This document shows, piece by piece, positions 31,819 through 42,550 of a stretch of 64,000 bases of DNA; positions within the stretch are counted from its first letter, which is position 1, and each line of letters starts with the position of its first letter. Below the pieces are notes generated by a model, which saw nothing but the letters and a program-made list of their open reading frames with translations, ran no database searches and was not told where the DNA came from. The stretch comes from Gigantopelta aegis (Eukaryota; Mollusca; Gastropoda; Neomphalida; Peltospiridae): the NCBI RefSeq assembly GCF_016097555.1, contig NC_054703.1:6369050-6433049 (forward strand), in the 5' to 3' direction. The position numbers and the translations under genes were made by a program.

Positions 31819-31913
31819 GTAATATCTTACATCGTCAGTATGTGATATTTTTCAGATCACATACTTTAAGAATTTGATAACTTTACAAATTAAAGTCTGA
31901 ACCAAAATGTTAA

Positions 31914-32455
31914 CAACTACGATAAATTGCTCTCCTACTTTTAGAAATCTTGAGAAAACGATTACAATGAGACAGATTCCTCATTCTAGATAATAACCAT
32001 GTCAGTTATATCGACTTCGCTGAGATCGCATAGGGCAAAAAGCATGTAATTTTGTCCCGGCTGCCAATTTCACCTTTTATGGAATATTCTGCAATAACAT
32101 GTTATGATATAAAAACAAATGTGATGACGTCATTCATTTTTAGTAGTATTTGTTTAAAGATGCCACTAGAGATCGTTGATTTTATATTATTTATGTCATA
32201 CTTTGTAGGCTTTCACCCCTCTTGAAGAGTATTGCATAAAAAAAGCAAAATGGCAGATTGCAGAAAACTGTATGTATTTTGCCCTATGCTATTTCAGCGA
32301 AGTCGATACTGGCGACATCGTTACAGTCTCATATGTGGAATCTGTGTCACTGTAATGGGTTTTTCACAACTTGTGCCTGGAGAAAATTTTGGGGAAATTT
32401 AACAGTATTTAAAGGTAGGAGAGTCATTTATTACTAGGGTGACACTCCATAATTG
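31914..32455. mobile_element. ~540-bp foldback element with ~130-bp degenerate inverted repeats
   Basis: The left arm (GATAAATTGCTCTCCTAC, TACAATGAGACAGATTCC, ATATCGACTTCGCTGAGAT, GCATAGGGCAAAA) recurs in reverse order and orientation at 32270-32450 (TTTTGCCCTATGC, CAGCGAAGTCGATA, GTAGGAGAGTCATTTAT). The centre is non-coding and has one TGACGTCA. A MITE of unknown superfamily. Confidence 0.72.
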
Positions 32456-32714
32456 ACGTATGCATTCAAATAAAAACATTTCAATAGCAATTTTACACAG
32501 AAAGCTGTCCAGCGTTCAGTAAGGACATCCAAAATGACGTCATTCGAATTTGACGTCATTTCCATTAAACAATTCATCAATTCCCTTCAAAAATACTCTG
32601 CCCCACATATTTTTACGTCAGTTGAATATCTTGTAAAGAAGCCTGTACAGTTTACAAAGATACGTTGTATTAAGCTTGAGATTTAGTGCAGCAGGTTGGT
32701 GAAAATTATAGAAG
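32456..32714. other. Spacer between two foldback elements, with paired TGACGTCA
   Basis: No gene. 'AAATGACGTCATTCGAATTT' continues to a second TGACGTCA at 32551; the two palindromes flank an inner TTCGAA, making a larger inverted repeat. Confidence 0.5.
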
Positions 32715-33059
32715 AATTGTGCCTTTGATGATAAAAGCATGAAACTTGGCATGAAGTAAGACCATACCAAAATAGTTATTTCTAGATATAGGGACATTAC
32801 AGATTGTTCCTGTGGTCGCCATGGCGGCCATTTAAAACAAAAAGACTATTTAACAGAATTATCCAATTTTATACATCCAATAGCCTATCAGTGTCCTCTA
32901 GTGGTGTTGTTAAACGCAAAACCTAACTTTTCTTACAGTTGTTCCATGCATACATATTAAATCCTGATTAGGTGCCAATAATTACCCTGGATCAAACTGT
33001 ATGCCATCGTTAAACGATTCCATGGGACATGGCCAGCAAGTCACAGTGAAGACAAATTT

Positions 33060-35497
33060 ATAGTGTTCTTTGGTGCTTTTCAAATTGATATGACAGCCCT
33101 TAATGTGGTAGGAGATCTACTTGGTGGCAGTGGTTGGACAGAGACCTTTGTACAGGTTGGAGCTGCCTCCGCAGTTATAGCAGATTATTTCTTAAAAGCT
33201 AGAAATGTAACACACACTCGTAAAGCTCAGCAAGTCACAGCTTGTAGCCTGCACATACTCTTGCAAAAGGCATATACATGGTGCAGCAGCAGACTTGTAG
33301 AAAAAAAGAAATGTTTTATTTAACGACGCACTCCACATTTTAATTACGGTTATATGGCGTCAGACATATGGTTAAGGACCACACAGATATTGAGAGGAAA
33401 CCCGCTGTAGCCACTTCATGGGCTACTCTTTCCGATTAGCAGCAAGGGATCTTTTATATGCACCATCCCACAGACAGGATAGCACATACCACGGTCTTTG
33501 ATATACCAGTCGTGGTGCACTGGCTGTGACGAGAAATAGCCCAATAGGCCCACCGACGGGGATCGATCCCAGACGGACCGCGCATCGAGCGAGCGCTGTA
33601 CCACTGAGCTACGTCCCGCCCCCAGACTTGTAGAAGAGAAGCGTCTGATGTATCCGAGCTGAAGCAAGTCCCCAGTTTTAGTTTTGGTTCATGGTTCTTC
33701 AGCTGGAAGTGAAAGTGTTGATGTTTATCCGAGCAAACTAGGTGACAAAATTCCTTTTGTACATTAATACCCTGAGTAATATTGTCCCATTCTTCTTTGC
33801 CATAGATCACGCAAATTATACCAGCAACCGAACGAGCAGAAGACACCAAATGGATTCCAGTCCATTTGAGAGATTTGGTGACACTTAAAGAATGCCATCT
33901 CCTTGTATATGCTGAACTTCTAGAAGGGAGATTCACAGTCAAGAAGACGTTTCACTGCTACTGCCATTGACCAGACCCAACATAATGCTGCTGTGAAAGG
34001 TAATAGTGGAGCTATAAATCTGACAGAGAATCCGACAGCTCTTATGCGCTGGATGGTATTTGGACCACATATGGCTCGACTAATAGTTTGAATCATCCAT
34101 GGAGATGAGTTAGAAGGCAGTAAAACACCGAAATCATTTCTTCGAGATGTCACGTTGCTGACAAATACCATAGAAGGGATCAATTTTGTGAAAGCAGTGA
34201 TGATCTACTGATACTAGACAGCCGAGACATTGCAGGCCGTGCTATTGTTTATACCATGTGCATACTTGAGACGTTGGGACAGTATCAGTATGGGATATTT
34301 GAGAAAGAATAGCTTGTTTTAGAGACAACGTGCATCCAAGAACAAATCAAGAATTTCTGTCCCTCTTTAAACATCCTCCAGTTCGAAATAAATCCAAAGT
34401 ACAACAGTAAATGTCTGCTCTGTTTGCCAGACTTTACGTTGCTTGTGAGGCACTGATTGGCAACCTGGATGTGTTGTTTTAGCTTGAGAATCAAGCCTGG
34501 TCACCATCACTGTATGACCTTGTGGACTGCCTAGAGGAGCTTGTTACATCAAATTGCTGTTTTTAACAGACTTCCTGTTGAGGTAAGCATCTTTGATGGT
34601 GAAGCTGTAAATAGCATGATGAAACCTGGGACAACCAGGAATTTCTCTGAATATGCAAGTGAGATCTTCCACACATGTCTTGCATCACAACTACAACATG
34701 CTATAAGGAATGGTGTCGTCTGGGATGTTTACAACCCAACTAGTCTGAAGTCAAGCAATTAGAATGAAAAGAAAAGGCACGTGGATCCATTGAGTAAAAT
34801 TCCCTGAACTTGGCATGAATTCCTAAGGCTTGACTAAAACAAGACTGAACTGTTTTCCTTCCTTGCCAACAAATCGGTTATGTTGGAAACGGAGTGTCAG
34901 GTCATTTGCACACAGGGATAATTTTATTTTAATATGGCGAAATTATGCTTATGTAATAATTGATACTGTTTGAAAATATCTCAGTTTCTACTATTTTTGA
35001 AGTTGTATAGATAATTTGGTGAAACGTCCTGCACAGTCAGCTCTAGCCCTTGCATACATCTTCAAAATGTCCTACGCAAACAGCCAAGAGATGTCACCAG
35101 TATAGCCTGATGCACCCAAGAGGAGGAAGACACGAATATTGCTTCATGTAGCTGATGCTGTCAATGAAGAACACACTGATGTCTTGACCATAACAACTGT
35201 TCAATGTCCCTGAAATCTGGGTGGCTTTTGGTACTGCAAAGTTTCGATACCTGGCTGTCCATGAGATGTCTCATGCCTTGGGTTCAGACAGATGCCTTTC
35301 ATTACCCATGTTCCATGCCTTTACTCTTTTCGTTCGGTGGTAGGGGCAAGAAAGCAAGTTGGGCCATCTGGAAAGTAGCAAATGAAGTCACACTAGTGTT
35401 GTGTGCCTTAACAAAACCACCAGGTGCACCAGCAGCCTACACCATATTAATGAGACACGTAAAGTGCTTTTCAACCCTCCCAAAAACCCATGAATGA
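33060..35497 (+). pseudogene. Decayed gene of a widespread multicopy uncharacterised family
   Basis: Scattered conserved pieces in order: FGAFQIDMTALNVVGDLL (33065), FFAIDHANYTSN (about 33795), NLTENPTALMRWMVFGP (about 34015), DIAGRAIVYTMCILETLG (about 34220), VSIFDGEAVNSMMKPGTTR (about 34580), TRILLHVADAVNEEH (about 35130) and FGGRGKKASWAIWKV (about 35335). I recognise this as a large uncharacterised family common in invertebrate genomes, whose members have a 'GLTENP.ALRRWM.AGPE' block and a late acidic/glycine-rich block. Several frames and many breaks: it is dead. The late block faintly resembles FEN/PIN-type nucleases, which is inference only. Confidence 0.6.
33303..33623 (-). mobile_element. 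tRNA-derived SINE, full length, 12-bp target duplication
   Basis: Reverse orientation. The head at the right end reads, on the minus strand, GGGCGGGACGTAGCTCAGTG with B-box-like GGGATCGATCCCC; the tail at the left is AAATAAAACATTTC. AGACTTGTAGAA flanks it at 33291-33302 and 33624-33635. It inserted into the decayed gene, so it postdates that element's arrival. Confidence 0.93.
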
Positions 35498-35833
35498 CTG
35501 CACAAGTATGTATGGGGAGAACAAAAATAACGTCGTTTGCCTTATATTCTGGAACTGCCCCTGAAATTTGTATAAAACATCACCTCTACATCATGTACAA
35601 TGGGCATATCTATAAATCAATGTAATTAGTTCTAAAAACAACACAAAATATAGTAAATTCAGACACTCACATTGTATCTTGTGGTAATCATGGCAGCCAT
35701 TTTTCAAAATGGCCACCATAGCTCCCAGAGAACAAATCTGCAATGTTTTTATATCGAATTTTTGTCTCTATGGTAACCGTATGCCCTACTATCATGCAAA
35801 GTTGCATGCTTTTATCATATTAAAGGTACAATT

Positions 35834-36011
35834 TTATCATATATCCGCTGGACTAGTTATATCATAAAGAGATTATTACCCTCGCGTGTTTCGTTATCGT
35901 CAATATCATATATTTGGAATAACAATAATGTATAATACAATTTTTTTTCCTAATATATGATATTGTCGATACCAAAAAACGCTCTGGTAATAATCTCTCT
36001 CTCTCTCTCTC
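35834..36011. mobile_element. Hairpin MITE (about 35867-35998)
   Basis: The left arm AGAGATTATTACC...TATCGTCAATATCATATAT pairs with the right arm ATATATGATATTGTCGATA...GGTAATAATCTCT. About 130 bp, no coding. A short CT run follows. Confidence 0.75.
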
Positions 36012-36125
36012 CGCAGTCCGTAGATCTTCGTTCTTGAGTAGTCCGAATTACAGTTCCACGTCACCGTTTCCTTTGTAGTCTCCTGATTGGTGTTCGCCGA
36101 TTCCCGAATGATTTTCTTTGTTCCC
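36012..36125 (+). promoter_or_regulatory. Candidate promoter / exon 1 copy G (upstream of the island and ZNF-4)
   Basis: 'GCAGTCCGTAGATCTTCGTTC', 'GAGTAGTCCGAATTACAG', 'CACCGTTTCCTTTGTAGTC' and 'GATTGGTGTTCG' match the exon-1 block, but the donor has become TTCGCCGATT, so splicing is probably lost. It lies 21.5 kb upstream of ZNF-4. Confidence 0.35.
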
Positions 36126-36279
36126 ACCCTGATGAACATAACAGACAATACTTAATTGCTGTGCTAATATTCACTGTACTCTCTATTTTGTGCTCAATGC
36201 TGCTTAAGCGGAACTCTGTGCTTCTTAAAAAATTTAAAAAAAAAAACCACCCCACAAAACAAACAACTAAGAATCCCCC

Positions 36280-36425
36280 CAAAACACACACACACACACA
36301 CACATACATACACACGCACACATACATATATACATACATACGCACACATACAGACACACACACATACATACACACACACATACACACACACATACATACA
36401 TACATTTTATTTTTTTTTTTTTTTA
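36280..36425. repeat. (CA)n/(CATA)n microsatellite and poly-T
   Basis: Mixed CA and CATACA repeats, followed by a T run. Long Thr/His or Cys/Val frames here are artefacts. Confidence 0.95.
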
Positions 36426-37260
36426 GCAAGGGATCGTTTATATGCCCACAGACAGGATATCATATGCCATGGTCTTTTATATACCAACCGATGGGGATCG
36501 ATCCTAGACTGACCGCGCATTTAAAACCCCCCACCTTTTTAGGTCTAAGTAATGAATAAAAATAACATATAGTCTTGAAAAATGTTACGTAAAGAGGGCC
36601 GTAGCTAGGCTTTTTTGTTGGGAGGGTGGGGTGGGGGGTGGGGGTGCAACTGAGTAGTTGATAGTCTAAAATTTCTTAAACAGTTAAAAAAATAATTTTC
36701 TTTAAGTTTCTATAATGCTTTCCGGATTTTTTCGGGGGGGGGGCACCTGCCCCCTTGCCCCCCTGCTAGCTACGGCCCTGGTAAATCGGACACAGTACCC
36801 TCTTCCTCTACCCCTAGAGCGTTACGTAATTAGTAACACCCTCTTACATGTAACCCGTATGCCAACAGCTGGCCACTGTCAACATTTCAAGGCAAATCCT
36901 CCACCCAATGACCCCTGGAAAGGCGTTGTACCATACCTCTATGGATATAAATATGTTTTGGAGATATGAGACGACTCCTCAATCAAGACAGTTAAATTTG
37001 TTCAAACATTGCGAAATCTCACGTGATCTCTTGTTGAAGAAGTCTATACTTGTGATAAGCCAATGAAAACCGAGATCGGTACGAGCTCGTCAATAGTGTC
37101 CCACTTTTAAAATACTGGCTTTGTTTTTGACCTGGATAAGCCGGCGTAGTGAAACCAATGCGGAGTGCGGCGTCATATATGCACCAAACGTAATTGGATT
37201 TTCTGTTCTATATGCTTAAATAATAAAACTATTCCGGATACTGCCGCTTTAATCAATATT
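36426..37260. repeat. Segmental duplication copy 1 (matches 53710-54335)
   Basis: It starts with a reverse SINE fragment (AGCAAGGGATCGTTTATATG, GATGGGGATCGATCCTAGAC), then 'GGTCTAAGTAATGAATAAA', 'CCCCTAGAGCGTTACGTAAT', 'CAACAGCTGGCCACTGTC', 'GGAAAGGCGTTGTACC' and 'CCAATGCGGAGTGCGGCGTC'. All recur in order at 53.7-54.3 kb on the same strand. The two copies flank the LINE-rich part of the island. Confidence 0.88.
36594..36780. mobile_element. MITE, AGGGCCGTAGCTAG ends, GTAAA duplication, empty site known
   Basis: A 187-bp insertion with inverted termini GAGGGCCGTAGCTAGG / GCTAGCTACGGCCCTG. GTAAA occurs on both sides (36589-36593, 36781-36785). The paralogous copy near 53885 reads 'TGTTACGTAAATCGAACAC' uninterrupted. 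The insertion is therefore younger than the 36 kb/54 kb duplication. Confidence 0.92.
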
Positions 37261-37745
37261 TTTACAGAACTATTTAAAGTAATAAACCATGTCCATTATC
37301 ATTTTAGGGGCGACAGATAAACACCTGCCAATCAGGAATCACAGGTGGAAGAATTAACAGAGCGATAGCCCAATTAACTAAGAAAACACTCCGTGTATCA
37401 TTTCAGTACGTAGGTTAATGCATGGACAAAACATGGTACAATTATTTCGACTTGTCGTGTAGCCACTTTGACAATGGTGATTTACTTTGTATTGAACAAT
37501 AATATATACTTATTGCTGGCTTACTGGGATGGATATTATTACAGAACATTGCAATGCATGCCCATTTTATCATCCCGCAAAAACCATGTAGGCCCTACAT
37601 TTGTTGCTTTAGTGCTAAGACTCATTCCTTACGTTACCCATTAAGTATTACGTAACCACCGGCTCGCCATAGGGCGTATTCACTGGAATGGAACAAAATG
37701 GCTGCGCTCGTTATATATAATAGTTTTATTAATTATATATATATA

Positions 37746-37783
<38 letters not shown>

Positions 37784-37969
37784 TTATATATATATACAGA
37801 GAGTTGTAACATATAAATACTTTTCATTACATACATACAAACATACAAGAATACAATAAGTTAATAAATAAACTATGATAAATGCAAATGCATACAAATT
37901 CTAAAATTATCGGGCGATACTATTTATGTAATAGGCGAACTTTTTGGTCTATTTCTACATTAATGAAAC
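37261..37969. other. Non-coding stretch with a TA-repeat hairpin
   Basis: No gene seen. 37735-37805 is TA-rich with 'TTAATTATATATATATACAGAG' -like segments on both sides. 'GAACAAAATGGCTGCGCTCG' (37690) is the inverse of sequence near 14450. Confidence 0.5.
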
Positions 37970-38310
37970 AGGGGGGGGGAAAGTGCAGTAATAAACAGTG
38001 GATTGTATACTAGTATAAACAGATTTTATGGCTATACCATCACGTTTTTTTGTTTTCGTTTTGAAACGAATTTTATATAAAGTTTTATATTGAAATTAGT
38101 TTCCGGCATACTTCGTAATTCACCCGAATGATTTCGTATACCCTCGGCATAATCCCGAATGTTTTGAAATTCTTTTTAAATCACTGGCATGATTTTGCAA
38201 GTAAGGTTTTGATTGGTCGAATGAAATGTCAACTGGACATGAACTCCAACGGGCTGCTGTTAAATCCACATGTAATAGTGGAGCTAATTTTAATTAGATT
38301 GGTTGAATAT
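37970..38310 (+). repeat. Unclassified ~340-bp repeat (inverted copy at 49840-50165)
   Basis: 'AAAGTGCAGTAATAAACAG', 'GATTTTATGGCTATACCATC', 'TACCCTCGGCATAATCCCG', 'GGTCGAATGAAATGTCAACT' and 'CTCCAACGGGCTGCTGTTA' recur in reverse complement at 49840-50165. It is a dispersed family of unknown class. The pair is not the two ends of one element, because the LINE at 42.7-52.9 kb continues on both sides of the second copy. Confidence 0.75.
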
Positions 38311-38799
38311 GAATACCAGTCCAAAAGCCTTCATCTCTGGTCAAGCCGGCAAATAGTGTAGTCGAACTTTGTATCGCTCCCATTTAAGTGTTAAACTGTT
38401 TACTTTTTATAATTAATTTATTGGCTAATTACAGCCAATCAAGCCTGAAGCTGACAGAAGAACTAATTAGTGTGTTTGTAAATCTTTTGAGGGTTTTTTT
38501 GTTGACACGTGCTACGCGGAATCTGGTATTTGCCAGGTAATTAGATTCCAAATTCGCACGTGGTCTTTATCAGCTAACTTATACATTATTTTTTTCCGTT
38601 CTAACCTTTCTTTCAACATGTCGCGTCAAACTGACCGCGCTTTTGCCGACTTGGATAATATCTTAAGTTCGATAATTAGCGATGTTGCTAACCGGTCGCA
38701 CATTTCGGTGCTTAACCGGTCTGACTTTACGAACTCTGTGGGAGAGGGGGGGGGGCAGCATGAGTTGGGACCATGGTGTGGACGTTTATGCTGGTCCCC

Positions 38800-38930
38800 C
38801 CCCCCCCCCCACACACACACACTTCTACTCCGTCTAAGCGACCAAGATGCGATACCCAACTCCCCGATGGTGGCCTCTCTATGAATGTGGATAATTACAC
38901 ATGCGGCCCCCCCCCCCCCCCCCCCAGAGG
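38800..38930. repeat. Poly-C and (CA)n tracts in LINE-A
   Basis: C-homopolymers at about 38797-38811 and 38906-38925, with a short CA run. They disturb the reading frame of ORF1 and may include sequencing-length errors. Confidence 0.8.
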
Positions 38931-39824
38931 GAGGGGTCGGTTTTTTCCGATGATGAGGGCGGTTTGGCCAGGGAGCTGAGTTACTCCGAACTCAGCAATA
39001 TTTCTACTAGCCCCTCGGATTATAAACCGAACGACTCCGAGAGGGTCGGGCGTTCCGAGGGGGGTGAAGAATCAAAACTCTCTTACTCTCAAGCCAGTAT
39101 CTTACTCTCAAGCCAGTATCCCCTGCGTGTGCATTAACCTCACCGTGGTGCAGGGGTGAACATTCTTTTATAGAATGGCCAATAAATGCACAGCTCCTCG
39201 TATGAGGCGCCTTGTTTGCCGTGAGGTGCGACCCGTGAAAATTGACGATGGGATCCTGGTGCTTGAGTTGGGGCATACCTGCGGGTATGACTTCTGGCAA
39301 TACATCACTTTGGCCTGGAGTTCACCTAGACGGGTGATTAGGAAGGCCCGACCTGATCATTCGGCTGGTCACGTCAAGCTCAAGAGCAAACCAACCCCTG
39401 TTTTGTTTAATTTGTCACGAACAAACATTGCTGAGAATACCACTTGTATTATTTGCTCTTGGGGCGGTGGCTAGGGTCAATCGGGTAAACTAACGTTTTT
39501 TCTTTACTTTGCCTGCGTATATTAACCATGTATCCCTGGCATGTATGTCTGCTGGTTCAAAATTTTATGTCGAAATTACTTCTTTCTTTTTTTTAATATT
39601 ATTAAATAGTCCGATCCTCTCTTCTTTCTCTTATTTATTTTTGGACTGTCCGTCTAAAATTCTCCAAATTATATAAATATTCGGCCGAGCAGTCAATTCT
39701 TTTTATTTTTGGCTCATAACTTTTTTTTTTAATTATTATTCTACTAATTTTTTTTTTTTTTTAACTAATTGCTATTTTCAAAATTCTGTCCATTTTCAAC
39801 ACTATCCCCCGTCCCCCCCCCCCC

Positions 39825-40115
39825 CCCCCCCATCCCGAGTCAGGCCACCGATCTTGGAGGTTACTCAGGATGAGCGTGTTCGAGGCCCTAGTTATCTAAT
39901 TTCTTTTTGACCGCCCGATCTAATCTAGCGACCAAATTTCATGAGTAGAATTATTTTTTTTAATTAGAGATGCGCATCAAAATTTTAAAGGCCCACTATT
40001 AATTTTTGGATGTAAATTTCAAAATTGACACTATTTGTTAGGTTATCCCTGTCCCGTGTCAGACCCCCGATCCTATCGGAGGCCGGACTCGGGATAGGCG
40101 TGTTCGAAACCCTAG
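39825..40115 (+). repeat. Internal direct repeat in LINE-A (about 75 bp, twice)
   Basis: 39833-39890 (CCCGAGTCAGGCCACCGATC, GGATGAGCGTGTTCGAGGCC) is related to 40050-40115 (CCCGTGTCAGACCCCCGATC, GGATAGGCGTGTTCGAAACC), about 210 bp apart. Confidence 0.6.
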
Positions 40116-40279
40116 TGGTATATGGACACGTTAAACCAGTTACTAAGCTAAGCTGATTTCGATTCCTCTCAGGAAATCTCGCGTGCTTCGACACGTAGGC
40201 AGTCTACCAGCGAGCAAATCGATGCCAATAACCGAGAACCTACGAAGCGGCCTTCGGCAGACTCCGTACCGACTTCTGA

Positions 40280-40387
40280 GCCCGGTAACATAAAGCACTC
40301 GTAACACTTACGTCAAACGTACACCATACATAATGTGTGGTGTACGTCTGACGTAAGTGTTACGAGTGCTTTGTGTTACGGGGCCCT
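40280..40387. mobile_element. Hairpin MITE inserted in LINE-A
   Basis: Two ~48-bp arms (AGCACTCGTAACACTTACGT... / ...ACGTAAGTGTTACGAGTGCT) are separated by a few bases. The outer end GTTACGGGGCCC resembles the GGGCCCCGTT end of the 22051 element, suggesting a related family. It interrupts LINE-A ORF1 after PTKRPSADSVPTSEP. Confidence 0.8.
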
Positions 40388-41146
40388 GGTGAGGCAGTGT
40401 GTGTCATTGCGACTGCAAGCTGGCAAATCGGTATTAATGTTAGCAATGGAGATCAAGCGCCGCCGGCGCTGTGGGTTTTTGGAATGACAGGGTGGCTACC
40501 ATTCACCTTCAGGGGACCCCCGATGACGATTTTACTGTTGTGACACAAAGGAGAAAGCGCCGCTATGCTAACTCCCCCAGTTCTAATTGTAATTCCCTCA
40601 CTGAGGAGGAATTTCTTAAAAACAAAGCAGTCCCCGGGGGTAGGGGGAGGGGTCCAGTTAAAATCTACAAAATTAAATACCAGTTTGCCAGTCAAACTGA
40701 ATACATCAGAAATGGGGGTGGACCATTTTCGTCCCCTCGAACCCAGGGTGGAGGTACAGCCCGGGGGGTCCCAGTTGCCTACAGAATTTTATAAACAGGT
40801 AAAAGCAACAAGGGAGGGGGGCGGGCCGAGTTAGATTCGTCCCCCCCCCACCTCCGTCCCAGAAAGAGGTGATACCTCTTTTCAGCCGGTACAAAGGGGA
40901 GGGTCCACTCGCCAGGGAGGATCCGACCCTAATCCCCGCCCCTCTCCCTCGCTACGTAGGATAGTCAAGACCGATTTTAGAGGTGTACAGGCGGCGAGAA
41001 GAGACAACCCCAACCTCGCCATTGCAAGCATTACGGTGTGGACCAATGGCTTTCTTGACGTCTTGCTTTCCCCCCCCCCCCCCCCCGGGTACAATCCATC
41101 AGAGTAAGATGGGTGAAATATGATTTGCACACCTACATACTTAAAC

Positions 41147-41345
41147 CTGTAAAATGCGCCAGATGCCAGAGGTGGGGCCACACAGTTTGAAAGTGCAGAT
41201 CGACTAGGGAGTACCCGGTTTGTTTCAGGTGCGGTACCGCACACCCCAGGAGATCCCCAGACAACCAATGTACGAGACCTGTCTCGTGTGCCAATTGTAG
41301 GGGGTCTCACTGTACCCATTCAAGGGATTGCCCTGATTACATGGC
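41147..41345 (+). pseudogene. LINE-A ORF1 zinc-knuckle region
   Basis: Three CCHC-like knuckles: CARCQRWGHTV-KC with an in-frame stop before the final K-C, CFRCGTAHPRRSPDNQC, and CANCRGSHCTHSRDC. In Jockey/I-type LINEs this region of the ORF1 protein binds nucleic acid and packages the RNA. The stop inside the first knuckle makes the copy inactive. Confidence 0.8.
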
Positions 41346-41627
41346 GGACCGGCTCCCCCCAAAAGCCGACAGGGGACTCGGCCAACAGTCCCCCGCCTTA
41401 CCGCTTCGGCAACTGGCGCAAAACAACTACAAAGACTGAGTCTTCAGTCATTAATCCCGCTAATGTATTAAATCAGTCCAAAACATATGCAGGTGCTATC
41501 TCAGGGACCAAGTTAACCAGTTTAGATCAGAATATTACTGCTCTCGATTTGGTTTGGTCAAGAGATCGAAAAGGTCCCGTATTCAAAATGTTTTCTAGAT
41601 GACGTCATTACTGCCTGTGAAGTAGTT

Positions 41628-41860
41628 AATCAACACCTAACTCTTAAAATTAACCTTAACACCACAGAGAAACGATCAACACCTAACTCTTAAAATTGAC
41701 CTTAACACCACAGAGAAACGATCAACACCTCTCTCTTAAAATCGACCTTAACACCACCGAGAAACGATCAACACCTCTCTCTTAAAATTGACCTTAACAC
41801 CACCGAGAAACGATCAACACCTAACTCTTAAAATTGGCCTTAACACCACAGAGAAACGTA
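41628..41860. repeat. 46-bp tandem repeat, five copies, between LINE-A ORFs
   Basis: Units read 'CAACACCTAACTCTTAAAAT' then 'CTTAACACCACAGAGAAACG'. The first copy continues the ORF1 frame (NQHLTLKINLNTTEKR); later copies shift it because 46 is not a multiple of three. Confidence 0.93.
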
Positions 41861-42214
41861 GTGTATCTTGATATAAGGCCAAAGATCTTATCGTGGTGGG
41901 GAGTAGAAGCAATGATAATATAGATTAACTGTTATAGTTATTTCTATAGTTAGAACTGCTCCGCCCCCATCATGGTAGTTCAGACTCATAGCGCTAATAA
42001 CAATAATATTAAACCTAATAATGCTATTATTAATAAGAATAAGGGACTTGTCATCCTTCAGTGGAATGCCAGAGGATATAGGGCTAATGGCTCAGAGCTC
42101 AAACAAATTTTGGATTTAAATACAGATATTGATAGTATTGCTATCCAGGAGTCCATGCTTCCAAAAATATCGGCTAAAGTTAAAAAACATTAATTATTTA
42201 CAGAATTTACTAGA

Positions 42215-42542
42215 AAGAAAGAAATGTTTTATTTAACGACGCACTCAACACATTTTAATTACGGTTATATGGCGTCAGATATATGGTTAAGGGCCACACA
42301 GTTACTGAGAGAGGAAACCCGTTGTCGCCACTTCATGGGCTACTCTTTTTCGATTAGCAGCAAGGGATCTTTTATATACACCATCCCACAGACAGGATAG
42401 CACATACCACGGCCTTTGATATACCAGTCGTGGTGCACTGGCTGGAACGAGAAATAGTCCAATGGGCCCACCGACGGGGATCGATCCCACAGCGACCGCG
42501 CATCGAGCGAGCGCTGTACCACTGGGATACGTCTCGCCCGTC
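42215..42542 (-). mobile_element. tRNA-derived SINE, full length, TTACTAGA duplication
   Basis: Same family as 33303-33623, reverse orientation. TTACTAGA flanks it (42207-42214, 42543-42550). It landed in the endonuclease part of LINE-A; frame LFTEFTR before it continues as RLISRKRM after it, so the LINE predates it. Confidence 0.93.
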
Positions 42543-42550
42543 TTACTAGA

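Larger units (their letters stand above)
32715..35833 (+). mobile_element. Inverted-repeat element carrying a decayed gene of an uncharacterised family
   Basis: The left end (32715-32835: ATTGTGCCTTTGATGATAAA, AGCATGAAACTTGGCATG, CATTACAGATTGTTCC, ATGGCGGCCATTT) recurs inverted at 35703-35833 (AAATGGCCACCATAG, AACAAATCTGCAATG, CATGCAAAGTTGCATGCTTT, AAAGGTACAAT). About 130 bp of imperfect inverted repeats thus bracket the decayed gene at 33060-35500. This suggests a DNA-transposon-like unit of about 3.1 kb. Exact ends and target duplication are not resolved. It holds one later SINE (33303-33623). Confidence 0.6.
38590..42206 (+). mobile_element. LINE-A: Jockey/I-type non-LTR retrotransposon, 5' part, truncated
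   Basis: The first ORF region starts at Met 38618 (MSRQTDRAFADLDNILSSII). It continues with DDDFTVVTQRRKRRY (about 40515), then a three-knuckle zinc region (41147-41340). The second ORF begins with an AP-type endonuclease start, KGLVILQWNARGYRANGSEL (about 42032), and stops within that domain. Reverse transcriptase is absent. Poly-C/G tracts, a hairpin MITE, a 46-bp repeat and in-frame stops show decay. The clade assignment is provisional. Confidence 0.75.

Noticed and set aside
33570-33623. tRNA gene candidates (also 783, 31280, 42480, 48846, 62670)
   Set aside because: A and B boxes are present but the sequences run into conserved SINE bodies with target duplications and no intact acceptor stem or cloverleaf was evident.
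33454-33942. A 162-codon minus-strand frame
   Set aside because: It spans a SINE and antisense of the decayed gene in the inverted-repeat element; a shadow frame.
31914-35833. One composite element covering both inverted-repeat structures
   Set aside because: The 31914-32455 arms pair only with each other and the 32715-35833 arms only with each other, so they are treated as two adjacent elements.
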